DNA of 58,234 nucleotides from an uncultured Alphaproteobacteria bacterium. Lineage in GTDB: Bacteria > Pseudomonadota > Alphaproteobacteria > Micropepsales > Micropepsaceae. The DNA lies in contig CAILUV010000084.1 in NCBI GenBank assembly GCA_903837555.1, positions 1 to 58,234 of the forward strand. The letters are read 5' to 3'. Made by a program: the position numbers and the translations under genes. Of the stretch, positions 47,681-55,106 are shown piece by piece. Every line of letters begins with the position of its first letter. Position 1 is the first letter of the stretch. The notes beneath the pieces are model-generated. The model ran no database searches, was not told where the DNA came from, and saw only the letters and a program-made list of their open reading frames with translations.

Positions 47681-48426
47681 CAGATAACTCCGTCGGCTTT
47701 GAGCTTGTCGAGCAGCTCGGTCACGCTGGCGACCTTGGCGCCCGCCGCGCGCTTGGCGGGTTCGGTCACTTTCAAAACCTTGAAGCGCGGCGTGACATCG
47801 ACGCTGAAATCCGCCGGGGTCTTTTCTTCAATGGGCTTCTTCTTGGCCTTCATGATGTTGGGCAGCGACGCGTAGCGCGGCTCGTTCAGGCGCAGGTCGG
47901 TGGTCATCACCGCCGGAAGTTTCACGTCGACGGTCTGCAAGCCGCCATCGATCTCGCGGGTAATCTTAGCATTGGCGTCGCCCAGCTCCAGGCTGTGCGC
48001 GAAGGTGCCCTGCGGCCAGCCCAGCAGCGCGGCCAGCATCTGGCCCACCTGATTGGAATCGTCGTCGATCGCCTGCTTGCCGGTGATCACCAGCTTGGGC
48101 TGCTCGGCGTCGACAATGGCCTTGAGAATCTTGGCGACGGCCAGCGGCTCAACCGCCGTGTCGTTCTTCACCAGGATGCCGCGGTCGGCGCCCATGGCCA
48201 GCGCGGTGCGGATGGTTTCAGAGGCCTGGCTCGGCCCGATGGACACGACCACCACTTCGGTCGCCTTGCCCTTTTCCTTCAGCCGCACAGCCTCTTCGAC
48301 GGCGATTTCGTCGAACGGGTTCATGGACATCTTGACGTTGGCCAAGTCCACGCCGCTCTGGTCCGCCTTCACGCGAATTTTGACGTTGTAATCGACGACC
48401 CGTTTGACGGGCACCAGGACCTTCAT
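47680..48426 (-). CDS. etfB: Electron transfer flavoprotein beta subunit
   Basis: EtfB pairs with EtfA and binds AMP. The 248-residue protein opens [20 protein letters not shown] and has [44 protein letters not shown] and the recognition loop [21 protein letters not shown]. It is the first gene of etfB-etfA-hbd. A long palindrome lies about 130-155 bases upstream and may bind a regulator. Confidence 0.96.
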   Translation of the reverse strand: MKVLVPVKRVVDYNVKIRVKADQSGVDLANVKMSMNPFDEIAVEEAVRLKEKGKATEVVVVSIGPSQASETIRTALAMGADRGILVKNDTAVEPLAVAKILKAIVDAEQPKLVITGKQAIDDDSNQVGQMLAALLGWPQGTFAHSLELGDANAKITREIDGGLQTVDVKLPAVMTTDLRLNEPRYASLPNIMKAKKKPIEEKTPADFSVDVTPRFKVLKVTEPAKRAAGAKVASVTELLDKLKADGVI

Positions 48427-48555
48427 GCTGCTTCTTTGATCCCCAAGGATGGTGTTTTTTGCCGCGCAGTCATGGGCGGCCATCCTGTTGTTGTGCGGTG
48501 CAAAAAGTATGGCCGCAGCCGCAAGGCTGTCAACGAAAGCGGACAGGATGGACAG

Positions 48556-48582
48556 CAGTTTTGCTGCATTGCAGCAAAACTG
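48556..48582. promoter_or_regulatory. PhaR-like palindromic operator upstream of etfB
   Basis: Two perfect 12-base arms, CAGTTTTGCTGC and GCAGCAAAACTG, flank ATT. It contains CTGC-N3-GCAG, the site type reported for PhaR (Paracoccus), and agrees with the TGCRNYGCASMA form described for Bradyrhizobium PhaR. The operon downstream (etfB-etfA-hydroxybutyryl-CoA dehydrogenase) fits PHB or acyl-CoA control. The phaR gene itself is not in the window. Confidence 0.55.
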
Positions 48583-48620
48583 GTTAAGGGCGCGGACGCC
48601 CCTGCGTCATTCCGCCACAG

Positions 48621-48998
48621 CTACTTGAGAGTCGCCAGATACGCGGCGAGGTCGGCCTGCTGGTTCTTGCTGGTGATGCCGGCGAAGAACATCTTGTTGC
48701 CCGGCACCATTTTCTGGGGCGCGGCAGACCATTTGATCAGGTTGGCTTCGGTCCAGGTGATGTTCGCGGCCTGCAGCGGGGCGGAATAGGCATAGCCCGG
48801 CTTGCTGGCGGCCTTCTTGCCGACAATCCCGAAAAGGTTGGGGCCCAGCGTATCGCTGCCGCCCTTGGTATCGGTGTGGCAGACCACGCAGCGCTTGTAG
48901 ACGGCCTTGCCCTTGACCGGATCGCCCGCGCCTTGCGCCTGGGCCGCGATGGTGGTGGCTGCCAGCAGCGCCACGGTCATCAAACTTTTCGCAAGCAT
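48621..48998 (-). CDS. Class I c-type cytochrome
   Basis: The 125-residue protein has a Sec signal peptide (MLAKSLMTVALLAATTIAAQAQG) and one haem c site CVVCH with the methionine ligand in KMFFAG. The GDPVKGKAVYKRC...GPNLFGIVGKKAASKPGYAYS pattern is that of small cytochrome c2/c550 electron carriers. It acts in the periplasm, probably between the bc1 complex and an oxidase. The start at 48998 is the first residue of the signal peptide and has AAAGG upstream. Confidence 0.93.
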   Translation of the reverse strand: MLAKSLMTVALLAATTIAAQAQGAGDPVKGKAVYKRCVVCHTDTKGGSDTLGPNLFGIVGKKAASKPGYAYSAPLQAANITWTEANLIKWSAAPQKMVPGNKMFFAGITSKNQQADLAAYLATLK

Positions 48999-49102
48999 AG
49001 AACAAGCCTTTTCTAGGGTGCCCCCGAGGGCGGTCTCCATATCCGAATATTGTCAGCGAAAACAGGGCGATTTTTGGCCGCAGGTGCTCAGCCCCGGAAA
49101 GG

Positions 49103-50269
49103 TCAGGCGTTTACCAGCTCGACCTGAACCACATCGGTGCGGGCCACCTCGAAGGTGGCGGCACAGATTCCCAGGTAAAACTCCCAGTTCCGCAGGAATT
49201 GCTGGTCATGGCCCAAGGCCCTGATAGCGCTCTCTTGCGCCTGCATCCGCACCAGCCATTCGCGCAAGGTGCGGGCATAATCCTTGCCGAAGCCGAAGGC
49301 CCCGGCGAATTTCAGGCCGGCCCTTTCGGCCTCCTCGCGGAAGCGCGCCAGCGACGGCAACATGCCGCCCGGGAAGACATAGTGGCGGATGAAGTCGCTG
49401 CGGGTGCGGTAGCCGGCGAACAGTTCGTCCTGGATGGTGATGGTCTGGATCACCGCGCGGCCGCCGCGCTTCAGGCGCTGCGCGATCGCGTTGAAATAGG
49501 CCGGCCAGTAATGCTCGCCCACCGCCTCGAACATCTCGATCGACACGATATTGTCGAAGGTGCCCTTGGTCAGCCGGTAGTCCTGAAGCTTGATGTCGGC
49601 GGCGGCGCCCAGCCGCGCGGTGGCGAATTTATGCTGCGCCGGTGAAATGGTCAGGCCTGTGACATGGTGGTTGTCAGCCGCCGCGCGTTCGGCAAACCCG
49701 CCCCAGCCGCAGCCGATTTCCAGCACATTGGCCTTGGGGGAATCGAACTTGGACAGGATGCGCTCATACTTGTTCTGCTGGGCGCGATAGAGGTCGGACG
49801 CGCCGTTATAGAGCGCCGAGGAATAGGTCATGCTGGGATCCAGCCACAGTGAATAGAAGTCGTTTCCGACGTCGTAATGGTCCTTGATGTTGCGGGCCGA
49901 GCCGGAAATGGAATTCCTGCGCACCAGCGCATTGTGGATCACAAAGCCGATGCGGTTGATCCAGTTGCCGTCGGAAAAATTGTCGAAGTGATCCAGGTTC
50001 AGCAGGAACAGGCTGACCAGATTCTCGACGCTGTCGGTGTCCCAGGTGCCGGCGATATATTCCTCGCCCAGCCCGATATCGCCGCGCGCCATGATCCGGC
50101 GCAGCACGTCCCACTCATGAATATGAAAGCGGGCCGTCGGGCCCGGCTTGGCCCCCTGGCACACTGTGACTTCGCCATTGGGGGCGATGAAGGTCAGGGT
50201 ACCGTATTCCAGCTCGCTGATCGCCTTGCGCCAGCTCTTTTCAATATAGGACGCAGGTATCAGGGCCAT
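49103..50269 (-). CDS. Cyclopropane-fatty-acyl-phospholipid synthase-like methyltransferase
   Basis: This 388-residue COG2230 methyltransferase acts on unsaturated acyl chains in membrane lipids. Motifs are DHYDVGNDFYSLWLDPSMTYSS, VLEIGCGWGGFAERAA (SAM site), LTISPAQ, FDNIVSIEMFEAVGE and YVFPGGMLPS. The Cys that follows DP-x-M-x-Y-S in E. coli Cfa (Cys139) is Ser here. The FAD-dependent gene upstream, 51 bases away, is a frequent partner. Cyclopropanation or methylation are both possible products. Confidence 0.86.
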   Translation of the reverse strand: MALIPASYIEKSWRKAISELEYGTLTFIAPNGEVTVCQGAKPGPTARFHIHEWDVLRRIMARGDIGLGEEYIAGTWDTDSVENLVSLFLLNLDHFDNFSDGNWINRIGFVIHNALVRRNSISGSARNIKDHYDVGNDFYSLWLDPSMTYSSALYNGASDLYRAQQNKYERILSKFDSPKANVLEIGCGWGGFAERAAADNHHVTGLTISPAQHKFATARLGAAADIKLQDYRLTKGTFDNIVSIEMFEAVGEHYWPAYFNAIAQRLKRGGRAVIQTITIQDELFAGYRTRSDFIRHYVFPGGMLPSLARFREEAERAGLKFAGAFGFGKDYARTLREWLVRMQAQESAIRALGHDQQFLRNWEFYLGICAATFEVARTDVVQVELVNA

Positions 50270-50320
50270 CGCGGCTTCTCAGCAAAAATAAGGACGGGCA
50301 AGACTAAGCAGCAAATCCGA

Positions 50321-51673
50321 TCAAAACAATTCCGCCGGGACCGGCCGCGCGGCCGGAAAATGCGGCACGGACCATTTTTGCTGCGCAGCATCGGGGCGGG
50401 GCTGCGGTGCACTGGCGTCCCAGGGGACGGCCGCGCCAAGCCCGCGCGCCACCGCGACCGCGCTGGCCAGGCCATCTTCGTGAAAACCATGGCCCAGATG
50501 AGCGCCCGCGAACCATGTGCCGCGGCGGCCCTGCAGCGCCGCGACCCTGGGCTGGGCGGCGATAGCGGCATTGTCGAACACCGGGTGATCGAACTCGGCC
50601 CTGTCGAAGACCATCTCGTCCGGAATGTCGCGCTTGGGATTGAGGCTGACGAACAGCGGGCGGCTTTCGTCGATGGCCTGCAGCCGGTTCATCCAGTAGG
50701 TGACGGTGATGCGCGGATGCAGGAATTCGCCGTCGGAGGTATAGACCCAGCTTGCCCAGCACCGGCGGCGGCGCGGCATCAGGCGTGTGTCGCGGTGCAG
50801 GATGGCGGTGTTCTTCTGATAACGGAACGGCGACAGGGCGGCGCGCTCCTGCGTGTCGGCATCGGTCAGCAGCGCCAGCGCCTCGTCGCCATGACAGGCC
50901 AGCACCACCTGATCGTAGAGTTCGCTGCCGCCTTGGGTGTCGCGCACTTCGACCTTGCCATCGGCGCAGCGCGTGACCGCCACGGCGCCACAGTTGGTGC
51001 GGATGCGACTGGCGAAGGATGCGGTCAGCCGCTGCACATATTCCTGTGATCCGCCGGTCACGGTGCGCCATTGCGGCTGGCCGGAATAGGAAAGCAGGTG
51101 ATGATTGGCGAAGAAGCGCACCAGCGTGCGCGCCGGGAAGTTCATCATCTCGCAGGGCGGGCAACTCCAGATCGCGCCCGACATCGGCAACAGGTAATAG
51201 CGGCGAAACCAGTCGCCCAGCCCCAGCTTGGCGATCAGGCCTTCCAGCGTCAGGTCGGGATGGCGTTCGACCGTGCTTTGCGCCTGCGCGTTGAACTTCA
51301 TCACGTCGCGCACCAGCAGGCCGAAGCGCGGCCGGAAGATATTGCGGCGCTGGCCCAGCACGGTGTTGAGGTCCTGCGCCCCCCATTCCAGCCAACCGTC
51401 GCGGATGGAGGCGGCGAAGGTCATGTCGCTGGCATGGGTGGGCACGTTCAGATGCGCGAACAGGCCCGACAGGTTGGGATAGTTGGGACGGTTGAAGACG
51501 ATGAAGCCGGTATCGACCGGAATGCGTGCGCCGTCATAATCGACTGTGATGGTGCGGCTGTGGCCGCCGATCCGGGCCGCCTTTTCATAAACCGTGATCT
51601 CGTGATCGGGGTTCAGAAGGAAGGCGCTGCCCAATCCGGAAATGCCGGTGCCGAGAATCGCAATTTTGCTCAT
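50321..51673 (-). CDS. FAD-dependent oxidoreductase (COG2907-like amine-oxidase fold)
   Basis: The 450-residue flavoprotein has IAILGTGISGLGSAFLL (Rossmann GxGxxG), EKAARIGGHSRTI, VDTGFIVFNRPNYPNLSGLF and WSCPPCEMMNFPARTLVRFF, the pattern of the NAD/FAD-binding proteins that neighbour Cfa-like enzymes. Such clusters in other Alphaproteobacteria have been tied to modified (methylated or furan) fatty acids, but this family member is untested. It precedes the Cfa-like gene on the same strand. The DUF1365 gene often found in these clusters is absent here. Confidence 0.82.
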   Translation of the reverse strand: MSKIAILGTGISGLGSAFLLNPDHEITVYEKAARIGGHSRTITVDYDGARIPVDTGFIVFNRPNYPNLSGLFAHLNVPTHASDMTFAASIRDGWLEWGAQDLNTVLGQRRNIFRPRFGLLVRDVMKFNAQAQSTVERHPDLTLEGLIAKLGLGDWFRRYYLLPMSGAIWSCPPCEMMNFPARTLVRFFANHHLLSYSGQPQWRTVTGGSQEYVQRLTASFASRIRTNCGAVAVTRCADGKVEVRDTQGGSELYDQVVLACHGDEALALLTDADTQERAALSPFRYQKNTAILHRDTRLMPRRRRCWASWVYTSDGEFLHPRITVTYWMNRLQAIDESRPLFVSLNPKRDIPDEMVFDRAEFDHPVFDNAAIAAQPRVAALQGRRGTWFAGAHLGHGFHEDGLASAVAVARGLGAAVPWDASAPQPRPDAAQQKWSVPHFPAARPVPAELF

Positions 51674-51779
51674 GGTCCTGCCTTTTAGCAGGTACGCCCG
51701 CCCCGCGGGGGCGGATCACAGGCCGTGGGGCGATCCAATCTGGCGGCTGGCGCGGAGTAAGGGGCGGGAGGACCATCCG

Positions 51780-52181
51780 ATGAGCTATGTCGTCGCCTAT
51801 GTCGCTGCCGCCCTGGTCATGGGCGGACTGGATTATATATGGCTGACCAATGCCGCCGGGCCGATCTATCACAAGGCGCTGGGCCCGGTGATGGCGCCCG
51901 AGCCCAACATGGTGGCGGCGGTGATTTTCTACCTCGTCTATATCCTGGGCATCCTGGTGTTCGCGGTGCGCCCGGCAATGGCCAGCGGTGACTGGAAGAC
52001 GGCGGCGCTGTTCGGCGCGCTGTTCGGATTTTTCGCCTATTTCACCTACGACCTGACCAACCTGGCCACCTTGAAAGTCTGGTCGGTCAAGGTGTCGGTG
52101 ATCGACATCGTCTGGGGCACGTTCCTGACCGGCGTCACCGCGAGCGCGGCCGCCTTTGCCGCCCTCAAATTCGCCAAATGA
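51780..52181 (+). CDS. DUF2177 family membrane protein
   Basis: The 133-residue protein has four membrane helices and the DUF2177 pattern: AALVMGGLDYIWLTNAAGPIY, VAAVIFYLVYILGILVFAV, ALFGALFGFFAYFTYDLTNLATLK and SVIDIVWGTFLTG. Role unknown. It is divergent from the FAD/Cfa-like pair and is a usual neighbour of such genes. GGGAGGA stands before the ATG at 51780. A terminator follows directly. Confidence 0.9.
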   Translation: MSYVVAYVAAALVMGGLDYIWLTNAAGPIYHKALGPVMAPEPNMVAAVIFYLVYILGILVFAVRPAMASGDWKTAALFGALFGFFAYFTYDLTNLATLKVWSVKVSVIDIVWGTFLTGVTASAAAFAALKFAK

Positions 52182-52211
52182 AAACCCGCGCGCTGTTGGG
52201 CGCGCGGGTTT
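52182..52211. terminator. Bidirectional terminator between DUF2177 and the PRC-barrel-like gene
   Basis: A twelve-base stem pairs AAACCCGCGCGC (52182-52193) with GCGCGCGGGTTT (52200-52211) around a six-base loop. It begins right after the DUF2177 stop and lies 14 bases past the stop of the convergent gene. Confidence 0.82.
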
Positions 52212-52225
52212 CAAATGTTAGCGGG

Positions 52226-52696
52226 CTAGCCGTTTGACGGCAGCCCGCTGGTCGCGGTGATTTCGTTCTTGTGCGCGTCATAGCTCACGGTTGACGCATC
52301 CAGAACCACGACCTGATCCTTCGTTCCCAGTATGCCCACCGACACGGTCGTGGGCCTGCCGTCCGGCGTCACTTCCACCTTCTGCACCACGCCCACCGTC
52401 TTGCCGCTGGCGTCGAGCACATTGGCGGTGGCGACCTTGGACGGCGGATGGATGATGCTGGAAAGCACACCGCTGGGGGCCGCCGTGACCGGCTCGGTCG
52501 GTGCCGCGGTCAGCGGCATGGTCGCCGCGTTGTTGGCTGCCATCTGCTGCGGCAATTCAGGCTTGGCATTCTGGGCCGCCTGGAGGTTGAGCTGGCGCGT
52601 CGCCTCTTTTTCCGCAGGTGTCGATTCCCCGGCAAGGGCTGGGCCTGACAGCATAAGGACTGCGGCACCGGTCAAGGCGATCATGCGCGTATGCAT
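52226..52696 (-). CDS. Secreted PRC-barrel-like protein
   Basis: The 156-residue protein has a Sec signal peptide (MHTRMIALTGAAVLMLSGPALAG), an Ala/Pro/Thr/Gln-rich linker, and a C-terminal small beta-barrel-like unit with VLDASGKTVGVVQKVEVTPDGRPTTVSV, which resembles PRC-barrel domains. The start at 52696 has GGGGAG upstream; an ATG four codons later is possible. An exact EcfG-type promoter is placed 30 bases upstream on the same strand. Probably a periplasmic stress protein; function unknown. Confidence 0.72.
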   Translation of the reverse strand: MHTRMIALTGAAVLMLSGPALAGESTPAEKEATRQLNLQAAQNAKPELPQQMAANNAATMPLTAAPTEPVTAAPSGVLSSIIHPPSKVATANVLDASGKTVGVVQKVEVTPDGRPTTVSVGILGTKDQVVVLDASTVSYDAHKNEITATSGLPSNG

Positions 52697-52725
52697 GCGG
52701 GCTCCCCAAAATTGTTCGTTCTGAC

Positions 52726-52750
52726 AACGGCAGCGCGAGATGCCCGTTCC
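52726..52750 (-). promoter_or_regulatory. EcfG-type promoter of the PRC-barrel-like gene
   Basis: On the minus strand GGAAC (52750-52746) and CGTT (52729-52726) lie 16 bases apart, the exact consensus for the alphaproteobacterial general-stress sigma factor. The start codon is at 52696. Confidence 0.8.
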
Positions 52751-52780
52751 GGGAACTTCGCGGAACTGAAGACATTTGGG

Positions 52781-52805
52781 GGAACCGGCGGGGGGCAGCG
52801 GTGTT
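52781..52805 (+). promoter_or_regulatory. EcfG-type promoter of the DUF3309 gene
   Basis: GGAAC (52781-52785) is followed after 16 bases by TGTT (52802-52805), equal to GGAAC-N17-GTT. It diverges from the promoter on the other strand. The start codon of the 51-aa gene is at 52839. Confidence 0.6.
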
Positions 52806-52838
52806 CCTTCCTCATATATATCTTTGAAGGATTTCAAG

Positions 52839-52994
52839 ATGCTCGGAACAATTATGATTGTGGTTTTGCTGCTGCTTTTGCTGGGCGCCTGGCCGTCATG
52901 GCCGCACAGCCAGGCCTGGGGTTACTACCCGTCCGGCACGCTCGGACTGGTGCTGGTGATCGTTCTGGTGCTGGCGCTGATGGGGCGGATCTGA
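52839..52994 (+). CDS. DUF3309-type small membrane protein
   Basis: The 51-residue product has two hydrophobic helices (MLGTIMIVVLLLLLLGA and GTLGLVLVIVLVLALM) around the loop WPSWPHSQAWGYYPSG, the DUF3309 signature. AAGGA precedes the ATG. It is the first gene of three small genes on the same strand behind an EcfG-type promoter. Members of this family often appear among stress-induced genes; their job is unknown. Confidence 0.88.
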   Translation: MLGTIMIVVLLLLLLGAWPSWPHSQAWGYYPSGTLGLVLVIVLVLALMGRI

Positions 52995-53020
52995 ACGGAC
53001 GGCATGTCCGGGAGGCATGC

Positions 53021-53248
53021 ATGGCGAAGAAGAAACTGTTCGAGGACATCAAGCAGAACCCGGCGCGGATTTACCGGGCTCCTGCCGATGTGCTGCGCGA
53101 TCGCCGGTTTGGCGATGCGGAGCGTGTGGAAATTCTGCGGGCCTGGCGGGAGAGCGGCGATGACGCCGTCAATCGCGCCGAGCTCGACGGGCTGATCGCG
53201 GAAGTGGAAGGGCGGCTCTATTCCGCCAGCAATCACGCCGCGGAATAA
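53021..53248 (+). CDS. Small soluble protein of unknown function (75 aa)
   Basis: The product begins MAKKKLFEDIKQNPARIYRAPADVLRDRRF and continues as an Arg/Glu-rich helical protein with ERVEILRAWRESGDDAVNRAELD. The PADVL...ERVEIL-RAW pattern occurs in small proteins of unknown role linked to stress gene clusters. GGAGG lies five bases before the ATG at 53021. It follows the DUF3309 gene by 26 bases. Confidence 0.7.
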   Translation: MAKKKLFEDIKQNPARIYRAPADVLRDRRFGDAERVEILRAWRESGDDAVNRAELDGLIAEVEGRLYSASNHAAE

Positions 53249-53268
53249 CCGACCAAAAGGAGACGAAC

Positions 53269-53415
53269 ATGCAAACCGAAGAAGGCCACGTTGTTCTCGA
53301 TGCCCAGGAAGCGCGCGGGGGCAAGGAACTGGGCGTGATGCGCTATGTGCTGCATATCAGCCTGGCGCTGTCGGTGGTCGCCGGCGTCGTGCTCTATGCG
53401 ATCTTCTTCTTGTAA
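53269..53415 (+). CDS. Small single-helix membrane protein (48 aa)
   Basis: The 48-residue product has a polar N-terminus (MQTEEGHVVLDAQEARGG) and one C-terminal membrane helix (about 25-47). A very good ribosome site (AAAAGGAGA) stands six bases before the ATG, which supports the call although the gene is short. It closes the run of three small genes and lies three bases from the end of the convergent response regulator gene. No family recognised. Confidence 0.72.
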   Translation: MQTEEGHVVLDAQEARGGKELGVMRYVLHISLALSVVAGVVLYAIFFL

Positions 53416-53418
53416 GAC

Positions 53419-53859
53419 CTAGTGCGTCACGCGCCCGCAAAGGCCTATCAGGGCGTGGCGCAATTCGACCGGACCGAAGGGTTTTTGCAGCACCAGATGG
53501 TCCTGGAATTCTGCGGGCAGGCCACGCGCTCCATACGCCGTGGCAAACAGGAACGGGATTTCGCGCTTCTCCAGCTCAGCAGCGAAAGGAAACACCGTCT
53601 TGCCGTTGAGGTGCACATCCAGCATCGCGAGGTCGAAGAGGTCGGTATCCAGGAGGCGCATGGCGTCCTCCAGGCGGGGCACCACGGCGGCGACCTCATA
53701 GGCCAGCTCGCTGACCATGTCCTCGATCAGCATCGCCACCGTCATCTCGTCCTCGACCACCAGCACCCGCGGCGCGATCACGCGCAACGGCGTGTGATTG
53801 GCCGGCAGGCCGGGCGTGCGGGGCGGGTTGGCCGGATGGATCATCGATTTGCAACGCAT
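53419..53859 (-). CDS. Receiver-only response regulator
   Basis: The 146-residue protein is a single CheY-like domain with a short Pro-rich leader. RVLVVEDEMTVAMLIEDM holds the acidic pair, FDLAMLDVHLNG the phosphorylated Asp, FATAYG the Thr, and VLQKPFGPVEL the Lys. There is no output domain, so it acts as a phosphate relay or by protein contact. The EDE...ML...VHLNG style is that of receivers paired with HWE/HisKA_2 kinases. It is convergent with the stress gene cluster, but it is not PhyR because no sigma-like domain is present. Confidence 0.85.
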   Translation of the reverse strand: MRCKSMIHPANPPRTPGLPANHTPLRVIAPRVLVVEDEMTVAMLIEDMVSELAYEVAAVVPRLEDAMRLLDTDLFDLAMLDVHLNGKTVFPFAAELEKREIPFLFATAYGARGLPAEFQDHLVLQKPFGPVELRHALIGLCGRVTH

Positions 53860-53926
53860 CTTAACGGGGGAAGTTTCCCGCGCTACCGTTGGCCGCTTCT
53901 AAGTCACTGACAGGGTTAGCGATTTC

Positions 53927-53944
53927 TTGACGGTCTGCCGTCAA
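53927..53944. promoter_or_regulatory. TTGACGG inverted repeat upstream of the GtrA-type glycosyltransferase
   Basis: TTGACGG (53927-53933) and CCGTCAA (53938-53944) flank TCTG, and a third TTGACGG copy begins one base later (53946-53952). It sits in the divergent region between the response regulator and the glycosyltransferase. A regulator site is possible; no family assigned. Confidence 0.4.
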
Positions 53945-54005
53945 CTTGACGGTTCTGCCCCGCCCCGTCACCTAGGGGGCCAAGCATCTCAGGACTTTCG
54001 CGCCC

Positions 54006-55106
54006 GTGCCCAGCCCCCAGCTCTCCGTTGTGGTTCCCACCTACAAGGAACGCGGCAACGTGGCCGAGCTGGTGCGCCGGCTGGACCTGGCCCTGTCTGG
54101 CATCGCCTGGGAAGTGATTTTCGTCGACGACAATTCGCCCGACGGCACCGCCGCGCTGGCCAAGGAGATCGCGGCCACGGACAGCCGCGTGCGCTGTCTG
54201 CGCCGGGTGGGCCGCCGTGGCCTGGCCGGGGCCTGCATCGAGGGCATGTCCGCCAGCGCGGCGCCCTTTGTGGCGGTGATCGATGGCGATCTGCAGCATG
54301 ACGAGAAAGTGCTGCCCGCCATGCTGGCCAAGCTGCAGGGCGGCGCCGCCGATCTGGTGGCGGGCACCCGCTATGTCGAAGGCGGCAGTGCCGCCAGCTT
54401 CTCGCAGGGGCGCGGCGCGATCTCGCGCCTGGCCACCAGGCTGACACACCGGCTAGTGGGCACCAATCTCAGCGATCCCATGTCGGGCTTCTTCATGCTG
54501 CGCCGCGACCGCTTCGACGAAATCGCGCCGCGCCTGTCGCCGGTGGGTTTCAAGATCCTGCTGGATATCGCCGCCACCGGTGGCGGCAAGCTGCGCATCG
54601 CCGAACAGCCCTACAACTTTGGCGAACGCTTCGACGGCGAAAGCAAGTTCAACGCCCAGATCGGCGTCGAATTTTTGGGCCTGCTGCTGGCCAAGGCGAC
54701 CGGCGACCTGGTGGACCCGCGCTTCATCTTCTTCGCGCTTGTCGGCACCATCGGTCTTGTGGTGCATCTGGTGGCGCTGCGCTTGTCGTTATGGCTGCTG
54801 CCTGCCGATCTGCCCGACCTGTTCCGCACCGCCCAGTTCATCGCCACCTTCATCGCCATGACCAGCAACTTCCTGCTCAACAATGAGCTGACCTACAAAG
54901 ACCGCCGGCTGAAGGGTTGGGCGATGGCGCGCGGCTTCGTGCTGTTCTGCCTGATCGGCTCGGTGGGCGTGCTGACCAATATCGACCTGGCCTCCTGGCT
55001 GTACATCGATCACTCGCGCTGGCTGCTGGCGGGCGCGGCGGGCGCGATCATGAGCGCCTTGTGGAATTACGCCATGTCCACGCTGTTTGTCTGGCGGGCG
55101 AGGTGA
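54006..55106 (+). CDS. Dolichol-phosphate-mannose-synthase-like GT2 with GtrA domain
   Basis: The 366-residue protein joins an N-terminal GT-A domain (LSVVVPTYKERGNVAELVRRL, VIFVDDNSPDGTA, DGDLQHDEK as the DxD region) to a C-terminal GtrA-like part with four membrane helices (about 238-365). Such proteins transfer sugar from a nucleotide to undecaprenyl phosphate and help flip it. The donor is unknown. Start is GTG. It is coupled to the GT39 gene through a GTGA overlap, whose product would use the lipid-linked sugar. Confidence 0.88.
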   Translation: MPSPQLSVVVPTYKERGNVAELVRRLDLALSGIAWEVIFVDDNSPDGTAALAKEIAATDSRVRCLRRVGRRGLAGACIEGMSASAAPFVAVIDGDLQHDEKVLPAMLAKLQGGAADLVAGTRYVEGGSAASFSQGRGAISRLATRLTHRLVGTNLSDPMSGFFMLRRDRFDEIAPRLSPVGFKILLDIAATGGGKLRIAEQPYNFGERFDGESKFNAQIGVEFLGLLLAKATGDLVDPRFIFFALVGTIGLVVHLVALRLSLWLLPADLPDLFRTAQFIATFIAMTSNFLLNNELTYKDRRLKGWAMARGFVLFCLIGSVGVLTNIDLASWLYIDHSRWLLAGAAGAIMSALWNYAMSTLFVWRAR

